NCBI GenBank assembly: GCA_022818135.1
Contig: JAFMSR010000012.1
Coordinates: 9,012,486 to 9,076,485 of the forward strand
From: Saxidomus purpurata
Taxonomy: Eukaryota; Mollusca; Bivalvia; Venerida; Veneridae
Length of the DNA: 64,000 nt
Direction of reading: 5' to 3'
The translations under genes and the position numbers were made by a program. The notes below the pieces were generated by a model. The model was not told the DNA's origin and ran no database searches. It saw only the letters and a program-made list of their open reading frames with translations. Positions within the stretch are counted from its first letter, which is position 1; each line of letters opens with the position of its first letter. Shown in pieces: positions 37,472 through 50,732 of this stretch.

Positions 37472-39367
37472 GAAGTAAACAAGACATACAGAAACAGAAT
37501 AATATGATATGCAAATATGAATGCCGGATTTTAAAATAAATGAATGTGATATTTGGAAAGAGAAAGGGTAAGCCAGAGGGCTGTGTAAGAGAACACTAGG
37601 TCGAAGGGACGCCCATGAACATCAGTTGCCATAGATTTCATAGGAAGATTCATGACGAATTTTCAAGTTTGCTCAAGCCCTGCTAGACACAAAAAATGTA
37701 CAAACAATATTCACGTGGTGTTCGCGTTCATGTTTCCCCAAAACGTTTACGTAAGTCACAAACGAATGATTGCTGTAAAACTGCTGTATCGTACTTTCGA
37801 ATTAATAAGAGGTGAAGTAAATATGTAATTATCAAGCTCGAATACAAAGCATCCATTAATGTCAAGTACATATTAAATCATCATGAGTTAAGCAAAAAAT
37901 CGTCTTATTACCATCTTTTTACACAAGATCGACCCAACAAATGCATTACGTCCGTAAACCGCTAATTTTCCCCATTTCCTCCAACCGTTCAAATGGTTTA
38001 CGTCGGACTGACGTAATATTGTCTATCCATTAATGTCACGTTTTTTCACGTCTTTATCGTTTTGTGGCTACAAACTGTTCTAGTCATTAGCATATGATGC
38101 ATTGCATATTAAAGTACTTTTTATTAATAAATCAGTTATGATAGATGCGAATTATTTTTACACATACATACCAACTTTACGACATGTACATTTACCTCCA
38201 GGGCTTTTTATTTAATGTCAATAGAACGTCGATTGTGTTTCTTTTCTGTCGTTGACCTTAGTTTTTTCCCCATTTTATCTCCCAGGAAGCTTTTAAGACA
38301 ATGTACAACGTCACGTGTAAATTTATGTCTTTGTAAGAAGTGTGTCTATTGCAAAGGTTCTTATTCTCACCATTTTATGTATTTATTTATGTTACAAATA
38401 TTTATTTTTTCATGACTATGTGCTATACTTTTTCGTGCAATAAATTATGATAAATTTTCTGGATATTTACTTATTTCTATGTTTACTCTGAAAGGGACAG
38501 CCCCTATAAATGAGTCAAACTAAATAACCTCCAAAACCTAAATAATATAATCTTTGGAAGTATTATAACTCAACTTAAGAGTGTTAGCTATGCATTCCCA
38601 GTCATTATCGATAAATCAGCGGTTTAATACTGCAGTACCGTAAACCATTCAATAATCTATGTAGAGTTATTGTTGTACAATTAATGGGTGGATGCGATTT
38701 ATTACAGAAAGCCTCAATATCGAATGAGGCATTTTTCGCCATAGGTTCTTCTTTGAAATTGTATTTATTAATCATTTTACGTTCATGTTTCGAGAATATA
38801 ATCTACTAGATGTAGGGAGTGCCCCTTTAAAGGTCCATTACTAAGACCAAATCGAATCTTCTTTTAATTCTTGACTACTTGTTATATTTGATAACTAGTG
38901 TGCAGGAATTATTCATTTTTAAATCATTTGAATATTACACAGGGAATAATAAATATAAACGTTCGTCTATATAAAAACAACTCTATTACTCAGCTTTTCA
39001 GCAATGTTGTTTTATCAAGAAATATTGTGTTCTACATGTTGTCCATCTTAAAGTTTATGACAAGCTTAGACTTTGAAATCTGGACATAGCTTGTAATAAA
39101 GATGAACAATACGTAGATAACAATATATTGAAAAGTGCAAAATTGCCGAAAATTTGAATAAAACAGTCGTTTTTAAATGGAAGAAGAATCACATTTATAT
39201 GGAGATATTGCTTCAAACATAAATAGCGGTATTCTGTTTTATTCGATTTTTTTTGTAGTAATTGTCCGTATACATTTTTTGTCGCCCCTCTTACGACCTA
39301 GGCGTTTAATCCAAAAGCCTGTCGTAAACATATAAGTAAGTGAAATCTGAGCATGGTCTTGCTTCAA
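37472..39367. other. Tyrosinase 3' region, then no gene recognised
   Basis: A likely polyadenylation signal lies about 65 bp after the stop codon. The remainder is AT-rich with no recognisable coding sequence or clear repeat. Confidence 0.45.
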
Positions 39368-40255
39368 TTCAATTCAATATACTTTATTTAACGACGGTTA
39401 CACAATAAACAATTTCAACATCATTTATCTCACTTGCGGCCGTCAACAATATGATTAAAGAAAATATTTACACACAATCAAGCATTCTTAACACATTTAA
39501 ACAATGGTATATACAATGTATATATATTTAAAAAGAAAAATTAAAGAAGACGAACGCTGTGAGCGAGTTGCCTGTATTAATTCATATAACATATTTTTAT
39601 AATCATGGTTGTTTAGTGTCTGCAGTGTTTGCGAAACGTGTATAATTTATCACAGGTACGGATTTGACCCGGGATTTCATTCCAGACAACCATAGTAGAA
39701 TATTGGAAACTGTATAACGCGATTTAATTAATGGATGAGGAATATCGTTTTTGTTTTTGGAACGAAGATTATAATTTGCAGTTGCATATGTATTGTTAAT
39801 TAGTAGGTTTGATAAATACACCGGGGCTAAATTGTGAAAAACTTTGTAAATTAAAACACCCATATGGTATTTACAACGTTCTAAGAACGGCAACCAATTA
39901 AGTTCTTGATATAGAGGCGCTGACGGGTGATCGAACTTCTTGTCTAGGATCATTCTAGCTGATCTTTTCTGAATGTTAATAATTTTGTTTAAGAAGCTTA
40001 TATTGGATTTAGACCAAACGATTGATCCATAATCAAATATGGGTAAAATATAGCTATTGTAGAACAATACTCGCATTTCTTTATTTAGAAATGGTTTTAT
40101 TCTTCGAAATAGTGATACATGTAATTTACAATTTAGATTAGAATATACCTTATTAATTTGATGTTCCCAAGTAAGTGTTTTATCAACATGTACGCCCAGG
40201 ACTTTATGATATGTAACGCAAGCAATATTGTTGCCGTTAATATTTATATTTAATA
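39368..40255 (-). mobile_element. 5'-truncated non-LTR retrotransposon (LINE) with C-terminal reverse transcriptase remnant
   Basis: A minus-strand open frame of 157 codons (39,603-40,076) matches the region after the catalytic core of LINE reverse transcriptases: YNSYILPIFDYGSIVW, IQKRSARMIL, ELNWLPFLERCKYH and APVYLSNLL. The palm motifs are absent, so the copy is 5'-truncated and dead. The 3' end has AATAAA-like sequence and a (TTGAA)n tail at 39,370-39,385. The type is CR1/Jockey-like by motif; the clade is uncertain. Confidence 0.85.
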
Positions 40256-40275
40256 TTTAATGTTAATATTTATAT

Positions 40276-40342
40276 TTAATGTTCAATTCAATATACTTTA
40301 TTTAACGACGGTTACACAAGAATGCTTGATTGTGTGTAACAT
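40276..40342. mobile_element. Rearranged fragment of the same LINE 3' end
   Basis: TTCAATTCAATATACTTTAT and on to GGTTACACAA repeats the tail of the LINE at 39,374-39,410 in the same orientation. It then switches directly to GAATGCTTGATTGTGTGTAA, which is the inverted form of 39,468-39,489. The junction therefore joins two separated parts of the element in opposite orientations. Confidence 0.75.
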
Positions 40343-41264
40343 ATGCTTCATTGTTGCTCAGTTAGTTGAGTTTTATAGTTTTTATTATAAAAAGTTGCAG
40401 TGGAACGAAAGGCGACATGTAAGCTATGTTTGCCTCCTCTAAAGACACCGGGTCAGCGCTCAAGACGCAACAATGTCACACATTCGAATCAATAACGATG
40501 GGCTCTGCGTTAAGACAACAGATAATGTACACGTTGCAAACAAAATATTAAAAATGATAGTGCTAGCTGCTATGCAAAATTTAGCGACGCCTTCTCCTTC
40601 CGGCTGCCAAGTTAATACTCATTCGGGCATTGCACAATGATATTATGATCATCGTGCACATACGGTGCCGCGTGATAAAGAGCAACAACGACTGAATACA
40701 TAGACTGAATACGATTTGAACTATCCCCAGTACACATCAAATTTTAAAAAATGGACAGATATATCAAAGTGAAGAAAGTAAGATGTTTAGATAAAATGTG
40801 GTTGATGTATCTCCTTTGAAATGCTCCCCCAAAAAGCGCGCACATGTTACCGTTTATACATTATTGGCAATAAAGGATAGGATTCGGGAGGTAAATGTGC
40901 TCAAAAAGAAGGTGTCTCATAAGTCAGAAATGGCTGGCCCTTTAAGTAGGGGTGACACTATAATTTACAAATACTTTACCTTTTATACACAGGTGGAAGG
41001 AACATACCTGTCTTTTTCTATGCATTTTAAAATTGATATATATGGTAAAGAGCTATGAATAAAAAAAAACATTTTTCGAAAATATTTTTATGCCGCCGAA
41101 GGGTATTAAATTATTAATATTAAAATCGCACCGAAAAGATATTAGTATTTAGAAAAAAATGTCAAAGGTATGTTCTTCCACTCTAGGCGTTCATTATGGA
41201 TGTTAAAATCTTGCTAAACAAATACTTTAACGCTACTATCATATGCAAGAAGTACATCCTACCT

Positions 41265-41760
41265 ATGGTCAAGGTCAAACTTGGGTTTGAATTTGGAATC
41301 CTTGTACATGAACACATTGTGTCTGTACTAAATTTGTCATAACTTGAAGGATTTCAAAATCATTTGGTAAAACAAGCACATTAAGCCAACCTGTCATTAA
41401 AAACACCAAGTCCATACACAAAGGTCAAGGTAAAACTTAGTTTATAGGAATGGAATCCTGTATATATGCAAAGATTTTGTCGGATGTTGTCTGTTTCAAG
41501 GTTTTAAAAAAACTTGCACACGAACATAAGCCGACAAGAAGCAATCAAGTCCCCCCAAAGGTCAATTCACACTTATATAATGTAACGTGAAATACTGCTA
41601 TGCATGTTTTCTGTGTCATGCTAAATTTAAAATTACATAGCACATTTACCGGGCATATGAAAGGACTTGGAAAAAGAGGCATCTAACACTATCTGGGGAT
41701 TCGAATATCACCAATGAGAGGGACTTTTTTTATCATTTTGATAGAATTTTGAAATAAAGC
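41265..41760. repeat. Diverged copy of the window-start AGGTCAAGGTCA repeat
   Basis: Blocks such as CTATGGTCAAGGTCAAACTT, ACTTGAAGGATTTCAAAA, AAAGGTCAAGGTAAAACTTA and AAATTACATAGCACATTTA match units at 1-483 in the same order. More deletions are present. A weak continuation to about 42,250 is possible. Confidence 0.7.
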
Positions 41761-44700
41761 AAAGATATTAGTCATTTAGAAAAAAATGTCAAAGATATGT
41801 ACATTCCACCTATGCAAGTTCATATCGTGCGTTAATTTATGCTAAAAAATACTTTAACGCTATATCATATTTCATCTACACTCCTCAATTGGGTTTCTTG
41901 AACTTGTACTTAAACTTTTGTATCAATTGTATAAAGTCATACTTTGTTAAAACAACAAAACCCAACCTCAAAAATCAAAGTCCATCAACCTGGTAAAATG
42001 CTTAAAAATCTATCTATCAATTTGGCTGTTGGTCTGTTAATCGTTAAAAATGCGAATAGCACAAGAAGCAACCCCGATCATTCTTGAAATACACCTGTAT
42101 ACTGCTACATTTTATTTTAGTGCTTACACACATGTGTCCGAGCCGCAAGTACCCGTCATATCAAAGACTTGGAAAGAAAAGATGATCTAACACACTGTAT
42201 CCTGAACATATCACCAATGCGTACTTTTTCATTATAAAAAATAAAGGTCATTAGTCATTAATACGAGACATAGGTATTACATTTTTTGAAAGCTTAAACA
42301 GAAAATTTGTCGTTCGTAATAAAAATTTTCATCGTTTTCATTTAATCCCGGCTTGAAATAGGCTTATTCAAGCTGATTCAAAAACAGAAAAAGAACGGTC
42401 ATTACGTTGTGAGTCGAATTCTGGCGCCAGAGAAAAAATGGAACTGTATGATTGATCGTTTTCCACTTAGGCACGGCCTATATTAATACGTGTTTATAGG
42501 AACGCATTACATAAGCCCAACAGAATTTTCATTATTGCTATTGCATTGTTCAATAATATATAATAGTGAGTTATGACAATACATTATTTTTAACCAATGA
42601 TTTACAGGTCTGCCGTTTGTGATAATGGATAGAGCAGATAGCTCAACGTACACTGCTATATTAGGGCGTACTGTTTACGAATCCACGAGTACAGTTTACA
42701 TGTACATACAATATCATTTATATGTTTATTTCTTGCTGTCTTTAAAAATGTTTTTGTGCTTATTACACTATTTAGTAGAAAATTCCTGTATATGGCAAGT
42801 AATAATAAACGGAATCTATCATTCATGATCAAATTAATTAAAGATAATAGTACATATATAAATATGAGACATAGCATATGTGACTATTTGAGCATACCTG
42901 GACAAACTTTAAAAACGTATGATTGGGTAACGTAAAGTACCGTACTATGGGTAGTCTAGTAGATGTGGTAAAGTGACAGTATTTGCATTTTGTTCAAGAA
43001 AAATCCAGCGAATTGGTTTGCGTCAAAAGCGTTTGGGGCAATAACTCAATATTAACCCAATACACCAATAAATTCCAAAATCAGTATGAGTAATAACATT
43101 GCAATATTGATTTTCTTATTTGACTGGTAGAGTCAATTTGTAAAGACACGATTTTGCAAGGCTAGACGCCGGATTTTTTAACGCATTGTGTGGCACGGGG
43201 CAGGAATATACATAAAAATCGTAAACTAATAACAACTTTATTAGTATAGTTCAAAATCATTACCTCTGAATCAGGACCTATATAAGGTTATGTTAAATGT
43301 TATATGGAATATTCCTCCTTGTACTGATATATGCAACATAAAAAGGTCGTAAATGATTTTCTAGATGCTGTTTTTTAGTCACTCAGTGAAATTTTTTCGT
43401 AACGAAAATGCTTGGTAAACTGTCAAGATTGAACAAAAATAATGCTAAGACTCATTGAAGTAGGTAAAGTACAAAAAAAAAAAGTAATAATTTATTTGGC
43501 AAAACTCATTCAACACGGACCTACAAAAATGCTTATATGGCCAGTGATTATACATGATTTTGGACAATATATGGCAAGAAGGAATACATTACACACATAA
43601 ATACACACTAGTTACTTCAACTACCTCCACTTAAAACACTATATTATAGAAAGTATTCATATTCAATGTAACATCTAATTGCTATAAAATAATAAAAGTG
43701 TAATTTAACATGAAAATATTGTTAAGACATTTTGCAGTAATCTAAGTTGCCTTCGGTTGCTATTCCATGATAATATATTAGCATACAGTAATGTAAACCT
43801 CCGGCCACTGATACATTTCCAAAATATTTCTATCCTTTTGTACATTACTGAAACGATTTATAAAAATAAAGTTTTATTAGAAATTAGCATAATACTAAAC
43901 CCTTATGAACTGCATATTGTTCGCAATTGTGATAATTAAATCCTGTCTTGCTACAACATTAATATTTTCGGATGCCGTAATTTTCAATGGCTAATTTATG
44001 AGATACCTAGGAACTAAAACAAAACTATTATTGGCTCCTCGCACAAACACTGACTCTCGGTTAATAGGAAGCAGAGGGAAAAACATGTGCAAATATATTT
44101 TACACCGGGTCTAAATATAAAAGACTCTGTATTACAGAATTTTCTCCCGTAGCTGGTAATGTAGATTTTGGTAAAGCTAGCAAAGAGTTATTCCACCCCA
44201 GCAATATTGCGAGGCGAAATCCACATGATTAAGTATGCCAAGGACAGTATACATTTTACAGAATTTCCAATGGTTGCATTTATTGTTTTTGTTTACAAAT
44301 GTTGGAATGGGATTCTGTAAGAAGGTTATTTGCATGATTAAGTGAACAGTTTTAGTTACAAATTTCATGGCATATCTAATAGTAACAATTACCGGAATGG
44401 GTATTTCGTATCGATTTTATTAATTGGGCCAGATTTATTATATAGCATATATAAGATATGAAAATAGCTTCCGAATGTTTTTTTTGAGCTTTGCATAAAT
44501 GGGTCAAAGTTCCGTAAAAACGTAAAACTGGGTCGTTACTGAGTTTGTGGAAAAGTTATTAAATATTAATATGTGTCAAAGTTTTGAAATAAAAAAGGCG
44601 ACATTTTTTTTGTATGTAAAAATTTTTTAATGACTTAATACAATTTAATGATTCATAAAAGTCATTTTCTTACATAAACTAGCTTAATATACCAATATAA

Positions 44701-45060
44701 CTGTTGACGCTACCAGTATTAAATAATGAACCCCTGTACAAATATTGAATTTCTTATTCAATGACTGGGACGAGCCAATTTAAGGAGACGTCAACAACTG
44801 CATGCAGGAGTTGCTTCCCTTCCACTGCCGAAATCTCTACCAACATCAACAACGACACAATCAACTATCATTTTATCAGTCCGATTTTTTTATATCTAAA
44901 GCACCAACTTCAAATACTAATGCGGCATAATCATTAATGTAACACATTTAAATGAACAGCATCCAAAAATTGCTTTTATAAAACTGTCACCAAAAAAACA
45001 CTATGTGCAGTAAGATGCGCATAGTGTCACTTTAATGTAGATTCCGGTAATAGAAACTAA
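41761..45060. other. No gene recognised
   Basis: AT-rich sequence with short random open frames only. A 10-bp hairpin (CACTATGTGC / GCGCATAGTG) lies at 45,000-45,027, directly before the next array. Confidence 0.4.
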
Positions 45061-45071
45061 TTTCGGCATAT

Positions 45072-45755
45072 AATGATGAAGCTGTCGCACGTATTATAGG
45101 TGTCATCACATGTATAAAGAAAAGTGTCACATATCAAGATGAAACTACCACATGTAATGTTGGTTCCATCACAATGGAATGGCGATTCTGTTAGATATAA
45201 TGATAAAACGGTCACATGCATAAATGACGTCATCACATGTATACAAAAAAGAGTCACTTACCCAGATGAAACTATCACACGTAATATTGATTCCACCACA
45301 TGGAATGACCATTCTGTCACATATAATGATAAAACCGTCACATATATTGGAAGTACCGTCACATGTATGAATAAATGTGTAACATATCAATATGAAACTA
45401 TCACACGTAATGTTAGCTCCATCACACGGAATGGTCGACGATTCTGTCACATATAATGATAAAACCGTCACATATATAAGAAGTGTTGTCGCATGTATAA
45501 ATAAAAGTGTTACACATCACAGTAAAACCACCACATGTAATGTTCATTCCGCCACACGGAATTACTTTTCTGTTACATGTAATGATAGACCATGAAATGT
45601 TGATTTCATCTCAGGGAATGACGATTCTGTTACATATAATGATGAAATCGTCACATGCATTAGTGGAATCACAGATCAGGATGAAACTAACACTAGTAAA
45701 GTTTACTCCACTACACAAAGTGACAATTCTGTCACAGAATTAGAAACAAGAAGTA
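45072..45755. repeat. 21-bp phased array (copy 2) with 126-bp higher-order unit
   Basis: About 32 consecutive units of mostly exactly 21 bp each begin with CACAT-like sequence. Six unit types repeat in fixed order, for example CACATATCAAGATGAAACTA, CACATGTAATGTTGGTTCC, CACATGGAATGACCATTCTG and CACATATAATGATAAAACCG. This makes a higher-order repeat of about 126 bp, some five times. Indels are few (near 45,435 and 45,590). Both strands are open over 60-110 codons, with plus-frame heptads such as TVTYNDK. Confidence 0.88.
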
Positions 45756-46744
45756 TGACGTCAAATTCTTGACTGGTCACTGTCTGATAGACTTTTTTCT
45801 ACTACATTTCAGCACTATTTCCAGTCTATTTTATACGATATCATCGAACTTAGTACTGGACAGTAGACTTGCTTTAGAACAAAAAGTGAGACCATCGTTA
45901 GTTTCGAATGTGTTCAGGGTATGTACAAGGAAACAATATATATAACGCTCTTATCGAAATGGTGTAATAAAGAGTGTACATTTTACGTTGTGTTGAAATG
46001 CAATGAGTCATTTCTGTTGTAGAAATTTGAATTCGAAAGATTTTTCTCCTAAATACATGTAAGGTTTGAATGTTGTAAATAGTTCTACTCGCCGCGGGTT
46101 ACTTCCCTTGGCCACAGTAAATCAAGGATGTGTACTAAGTAGGCGAGACCCGGAAGCAGGCTATTTTGTCTAGACCTACACTATGTTGTCAGATACTCTT
46201 CTTGTTCTGCTCAACGACTAACACTATTAATTTAGTCCAAATGTGAACCTGTTCATACCCTATAAAGTATTGACCAATGAAATACTTTTTTGGATCAAAT
46301 TGGTCTGACGGACACCAGTAAAATTAATGGTCATAACCAACCAAATTCAGCCCTACTGAGCCAGGTGAGATTTAATGGTCTAAACGTCCCTTTTAATTAA
46401 TTTCATACATGATGAAAAATTCATTCACATAATACCGGCGTAACGCGGAAATAGATAGACAGATAATTCCTGCATAAGAAGAATTTACATGGCATGAACA
46501 TATATAAAAAATGACAGATGTTGACACACAATATAAATCATTAAAAATTTCGAACGATGAAAGTATGTATCTTAATACATTACAAATTTCGAACAATGAA
46601 AGTATGTATCTTAATACAAATGAGACAACTGATGCAATTCTAATATGCAAAATGTTATATACAGTTTTATATATTAAACAGATAAGCATAATTGCTCATG
46701 TTCGCTTAATTTGCGAAATGATACATTAAAGCAGGACATAAAAG
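45756..46744. other. No gene recognised
   Basis: A short 45-bp direct repeat (ATTTCGAACAATGAAAGTAT type) lies at about 46,545-46,620. Nothing else is identifiable. Confidence 0.4.
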
Positions 46745-48395
46745 AAAAACGATTACGCGCCTTTGCAAAGACATTTTTGCAAATTATTTTGCACAGTCCT
46801 CAAGAGCTGGCCCAAACAAAGAGAATGAGGTGCGACTTGACTGCCCGAGGCGAAAGGTGTGAACGCTAGGCGCGAAAAGCGATTACGCGCCTTTGCAAAG
46901 ACATTTTTGCAAATATTTTTGCACAGTCTTCAAGAGCTGGCCCAAACAAAGAGAATGAGGTGCGACTTGACTGCCCGAGGCGAAAGGTGTGAACGCTAGG
47001 CGCGAAAAACAATTACGCGCCTTTGCAAAGACATTTTTGCAAATATTTTTGCACAGTCCTCAAGAGCTGGCCCAAACAAAGAGAATGAGGTGCGACTTGA
47101 CTGCCCGAGGCGAAAGGTGTGAACGCTTGGCGCGAAAAGCGATTACGCGCCTTTGCAAAGACATTTTTGCAAATGTTTTTGCATAGTCTTCAAGAGCTGG
47201 CCCAAACAAAGAGAATGAGGTGCGACTTGACTGCCCGAGGCGAAAGGTGTGAACGCTAGGCGCGAAAAACCATTACGCGCCTTTGCAAAGACATTTTTGC
47301 AAATCCTTTTCCACTGTCCTCAAGAGCTGGCCCAAACAAAGAGAATGAGGTGCGACTTGACTGCCCGAGGCGAAAGATGTGAACGCTAGGCGCGAAAAAC
47401 GATTACGCGCCTTTGCAAAGACATTTTTTCAAATGTTTTTGCACAGTCCTCAAGAGCTGGCCCAAACAAAGAGAATGAGGTGCGACTTGACTGCCCGAGG
47501 CGAAAGGTGTGAACGCTAGGCGCGAAAAACGATTACGCACCTTTGCAAAGACATTTTTGCAAATATTTTTGCACAGTCCTCAAGAGCTGGCCCAAACAAA
47601 GAGAATGAGGTGCGACTTGACTGCCCGAGGCGAAAGGTGTGAACGCTAGGCGCGAAAAACGATCACGCGCCTTTGCAAAGACATTTTTGCAAATATTTTT
47701 GCACAGTCCTCAAGAGCTGGTCCATACAAAGAGAATGAGGTGCGACTTGACTGCCCGAGGCGAAAGGTGTGAATGCTAGGCGCGAAAAACCATTACGCGC
47801 CTTTGCAAAGACATTTTTGCAAATATTTTTGCACAGTCCTCAAGAGCTGGCCCAAACAAAGAGAATGAAGTGCGACTTGACTGCCCGAGGCGAAAGGTGT
47901 GAACGCTAGGCGCGAAAAACGATTACGCGCCTTTGCAAAAACATTTTTGCAAATATTTTTGCACAGTCCTCAACAGCTGGCCCAAACAAAGAGAATGAGG
48001 TGCGACTTGACTGCCCGAGGTGAAAGGTGTGAACGCTAGGCGCGAAAACGATTACGCGCCTTTGCAAAGACATTTTTGCAAATGTTTTTCCACAGTCCTC
48101 AAGAGCTGGTCCATACAAAGAGAATGAGGTGCGACTTGACTGCCCGAGGCGAAAGGTGTGGCGAACCCCAGGCCGGGAAAACGATTACGCGCCTTTGCAA
48201 AGACATTTTGCAAATATTTTTGCACAGTCCTCAAGAGTGGCCCAAACAAAGAGAATGAAGTGCGACTTGACTGCCCGAGGCGAAAGATGTGAACGCTAGG
48301 CGCGAAAAACGATTACGCGCCTTTCCAAAGACATTTTTGCAATTTTTTTTGCACAGTCCTCAAGAGCTGGCCCAAAGAAAAACGAAAAAGGCGCG
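46745..48395. repeat. 130-bp satellite, about 12.7 near-identical copies
   Basis: GATTACGCGCC recurs at 46,751, 46,881, 47,011 (as AATTACGCGCC), 47,141, 47,271, 47,401 and so on, an exact 130-bp period. Units differ by only a few substitutions or single-base indels; the last three units are slightly more diverged. The unit is CpG-rich (CGCGAAAAACGATTACGCGCC) with an AT-rich TTTTTGCAAATATTTTTGCA part. Since 130 is not a multiple of three, frames shift each unit and no protein is encoded. Confidence 0.97.
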
Positions 48396-49109
48396 AAAAA
48401 CGAAAACTACGATAATACTCATGTAATTCGGTGATGATAAGGACGTGTAATAAATTTTCAGTGTCCAGTTAAACATTTGCAAACACTGTCGTCGAAAAAA
48501 TGTAATTTTGACGCCTACGCCTAAGATATAATAGTGAAAAACATCTTAAATTTTAGCAAAAAAATTGTGCACAGATTTTTTGTAAAAAAATAGCGAAGCT
48601 ATTTTATGTATTAGTTCAGAAAAAGAAAATGTTAATTTTTCTGTTGTGTTTTTGCACAGCATATACGCAAGGTAATTAAGATTAAATAACCGTGTAGACA
48701 ATTTCAATAACTTTATTTTGATGCCAATTTTATTGCTTTACGTCAACAAATGATCTCAGTACAGTAAGTATAGGACAAGATTTGTCACCGTACAACAGAC
48801 GTAAAAATTGGCGCGACATGGTCATGTTTGCAACATCGGTAACGTTATGTACATTAATGACGTCAAATAAAATATAGATCTGAATCAGAAATATCGTCAA
48901 GTTTCAGTTGGTACCAAACACTAATCTAAACTAGAGAATCTTTATATAGTATGCTTTAACCTTAAGTTAATCACGAAGTAACAACCAGAAACATTTTTGT
49001 CAAAAACAAAAGCGTTTGTACATATTCAAATTAGTAAACTCATATTAGGCCTTTCTAACTTAAACGGAAACGTAAACGTAGACGGAAACTTAAGCCGGCT
49101 AACGTGTAA
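48396..49109. other. No gene recognised
   Basis: AT-rich DNA after the satellite. Its right part, at about 49,050, contains CCTTTCTAACTTAAACGG, repeated inverted near 51,690. Confidence 0.4.
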
Positions 49110-49249
49110 AACGGCTATGTGTAGAAGTAGTAATATCATGCACTTACAATGTACTATTTAAACTGGTTTTGAGTGATTTTAGGTCGATGAGCACAGTGAC
49201 CGAGATAATTATCTGACCGATTTTCATACTTCTACACATAGCCGTTTTG
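49110..49249. repeat. Inverted repeat with perfect 22-bp arms
   Basis: AAAACGGCTATGTGTAGAAG (plus TA) at 49,110-49,131 is exactly inverted at 49,229-49,250. About 95 bp separate the arms. This is probably a small MITE; there is no coding content. Confidence 0.85.
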
Positions 49250-50732
49250 ATATTATTACATATTTTGTTACCCAGCGTTTCTTTTTCGCTTCAGTATATA
49301 TTCATTAAATACAGAAATTAAAAGATTACTGGTTCAGTATAAGTATAAAGAATTCAGCGAGCACTACTTCGTATCCCTGTGGTGTTTTGCCCATCAAACT
49401 TGCAAAACTCGTGAATTTAGTGCAGATCAAGGGTAAAGTATGTATGTACATAGCTAAATCGCTCTACATAACTTAAATGATTTTTGGCCTTGGGACTGAA
49501 AGTCCCCTAGGCCTAAGTTAGCATACCACATTTCAAACACTGCTGATAATTTAACTGTGCTATGTGCGAATAACAACTGTAAACATGCGCTTTGGGAAAG
49601 TAGTGCAAGACAGACCAGATCAATCTTTTGTTTGAATGTCGCATACGATAAGAACATATTACAAATAAAAACAGTACATACAACTTCAAACGATTGCAGA
49701 AAGGTCTATAGCTTACGGGCTGCATTACACATTTTTTTCTGTTTTAGAAATTACTGCGCTGTTAGCTGATTACGGAAGATAATCATATGCATATCACGAA
49801 AAAGTACGGATATTTACGGAAATTTACGGAAACGTACGGAATCCGATATAAAAGATTGTCGTTTGATTTTCAAATTTCTGATGTTATTTCATTGACAAAT
49901 TTCTTATTTACGAACGATTACATATATATTTACCGAAATAAAAATTTCTTTAAAAAAAAGATACAATTTACGTACATTCCCGAGAAAGAACTCACGTGAT
50001 CAAAATCACCCGCCATTTATCGAGGACGCTGCATGTCAAGGCCCAGTGAACGGTTTCACCGATTACAACTACAAGGTAACCAAGAATCATTTTTGGTTTT
50101 CCCTGTTATACACATTGTACAGTACTGTATTTATATTTCATTGTTGGTATTGCTTTGTGTATTTCTGTTTCAAGGTCTTGTCCTTGGTGCACAATAATTT
50201 TCGATCCACATCATCAGATATCGCTTGAAGTTGAACAAAGCGCAGATTGAATTATTTTTATTGTTCTCTCAAACAATTGCTATTGTTGACCATGTGATTA
50301 TTTTTCATTTAACGTACGTTTTATAATAAAACAAACTTCCCTGCCACCCATATATTTGTGAATCATTCATTCTGTGTCATATACTATATTTCGCCATATG
50401 CACATTTCGACCCGTGCTTTAGGTAAGGTTCAGCGTAAATCACGAAGGTCAAAAGTTGTTTTTTGGGGAGTTAATCTAGAGCCCCCAGACCTTCAGCGCT
50501 CACAGCGCTTTGATTTACATACTGTATAACGCTTTAAATATGCGATGCAAGTGGTTTATCTGTTTTGAATATGTCGTAAACTTGCCGAGATCGCAACAAC
50601 CGCCAAAATACAATGTAAGGCATATCGTGGACAGAAAATTTAAGGAATATTAGATGTTAAAATCGATTACCACTCTCGGCCTAAGTTTACTACAATAGCT
50701 GTAAAGCAAGCCATTTTACTGTTCATTCCAAA
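49250..50732. other. No gene recognised
   Basis: A cluster of TACGGA motifs (49,805-49,842) is the only pattern. Short open frames show no domain. Confidence 0.4.

Noticed and set aside
45124..45456. A 110-codon plus-strand frame and a 100-codon minus-strand frame over the 45-kb array, with neat heptads
   Set aside because: Any 21-bp repeat without stops stays open in both strands. The frames lack a start context or splice support and are interrupted at the rare indels, so I treat them as repeat translations, noted under findings.
46989..48258. Several 60-70-codon frames over the 130-bp satellite
   Set aside because: The unit length is not a multiple of three, the frames end within about 1.5 units, and no family is recognisable.
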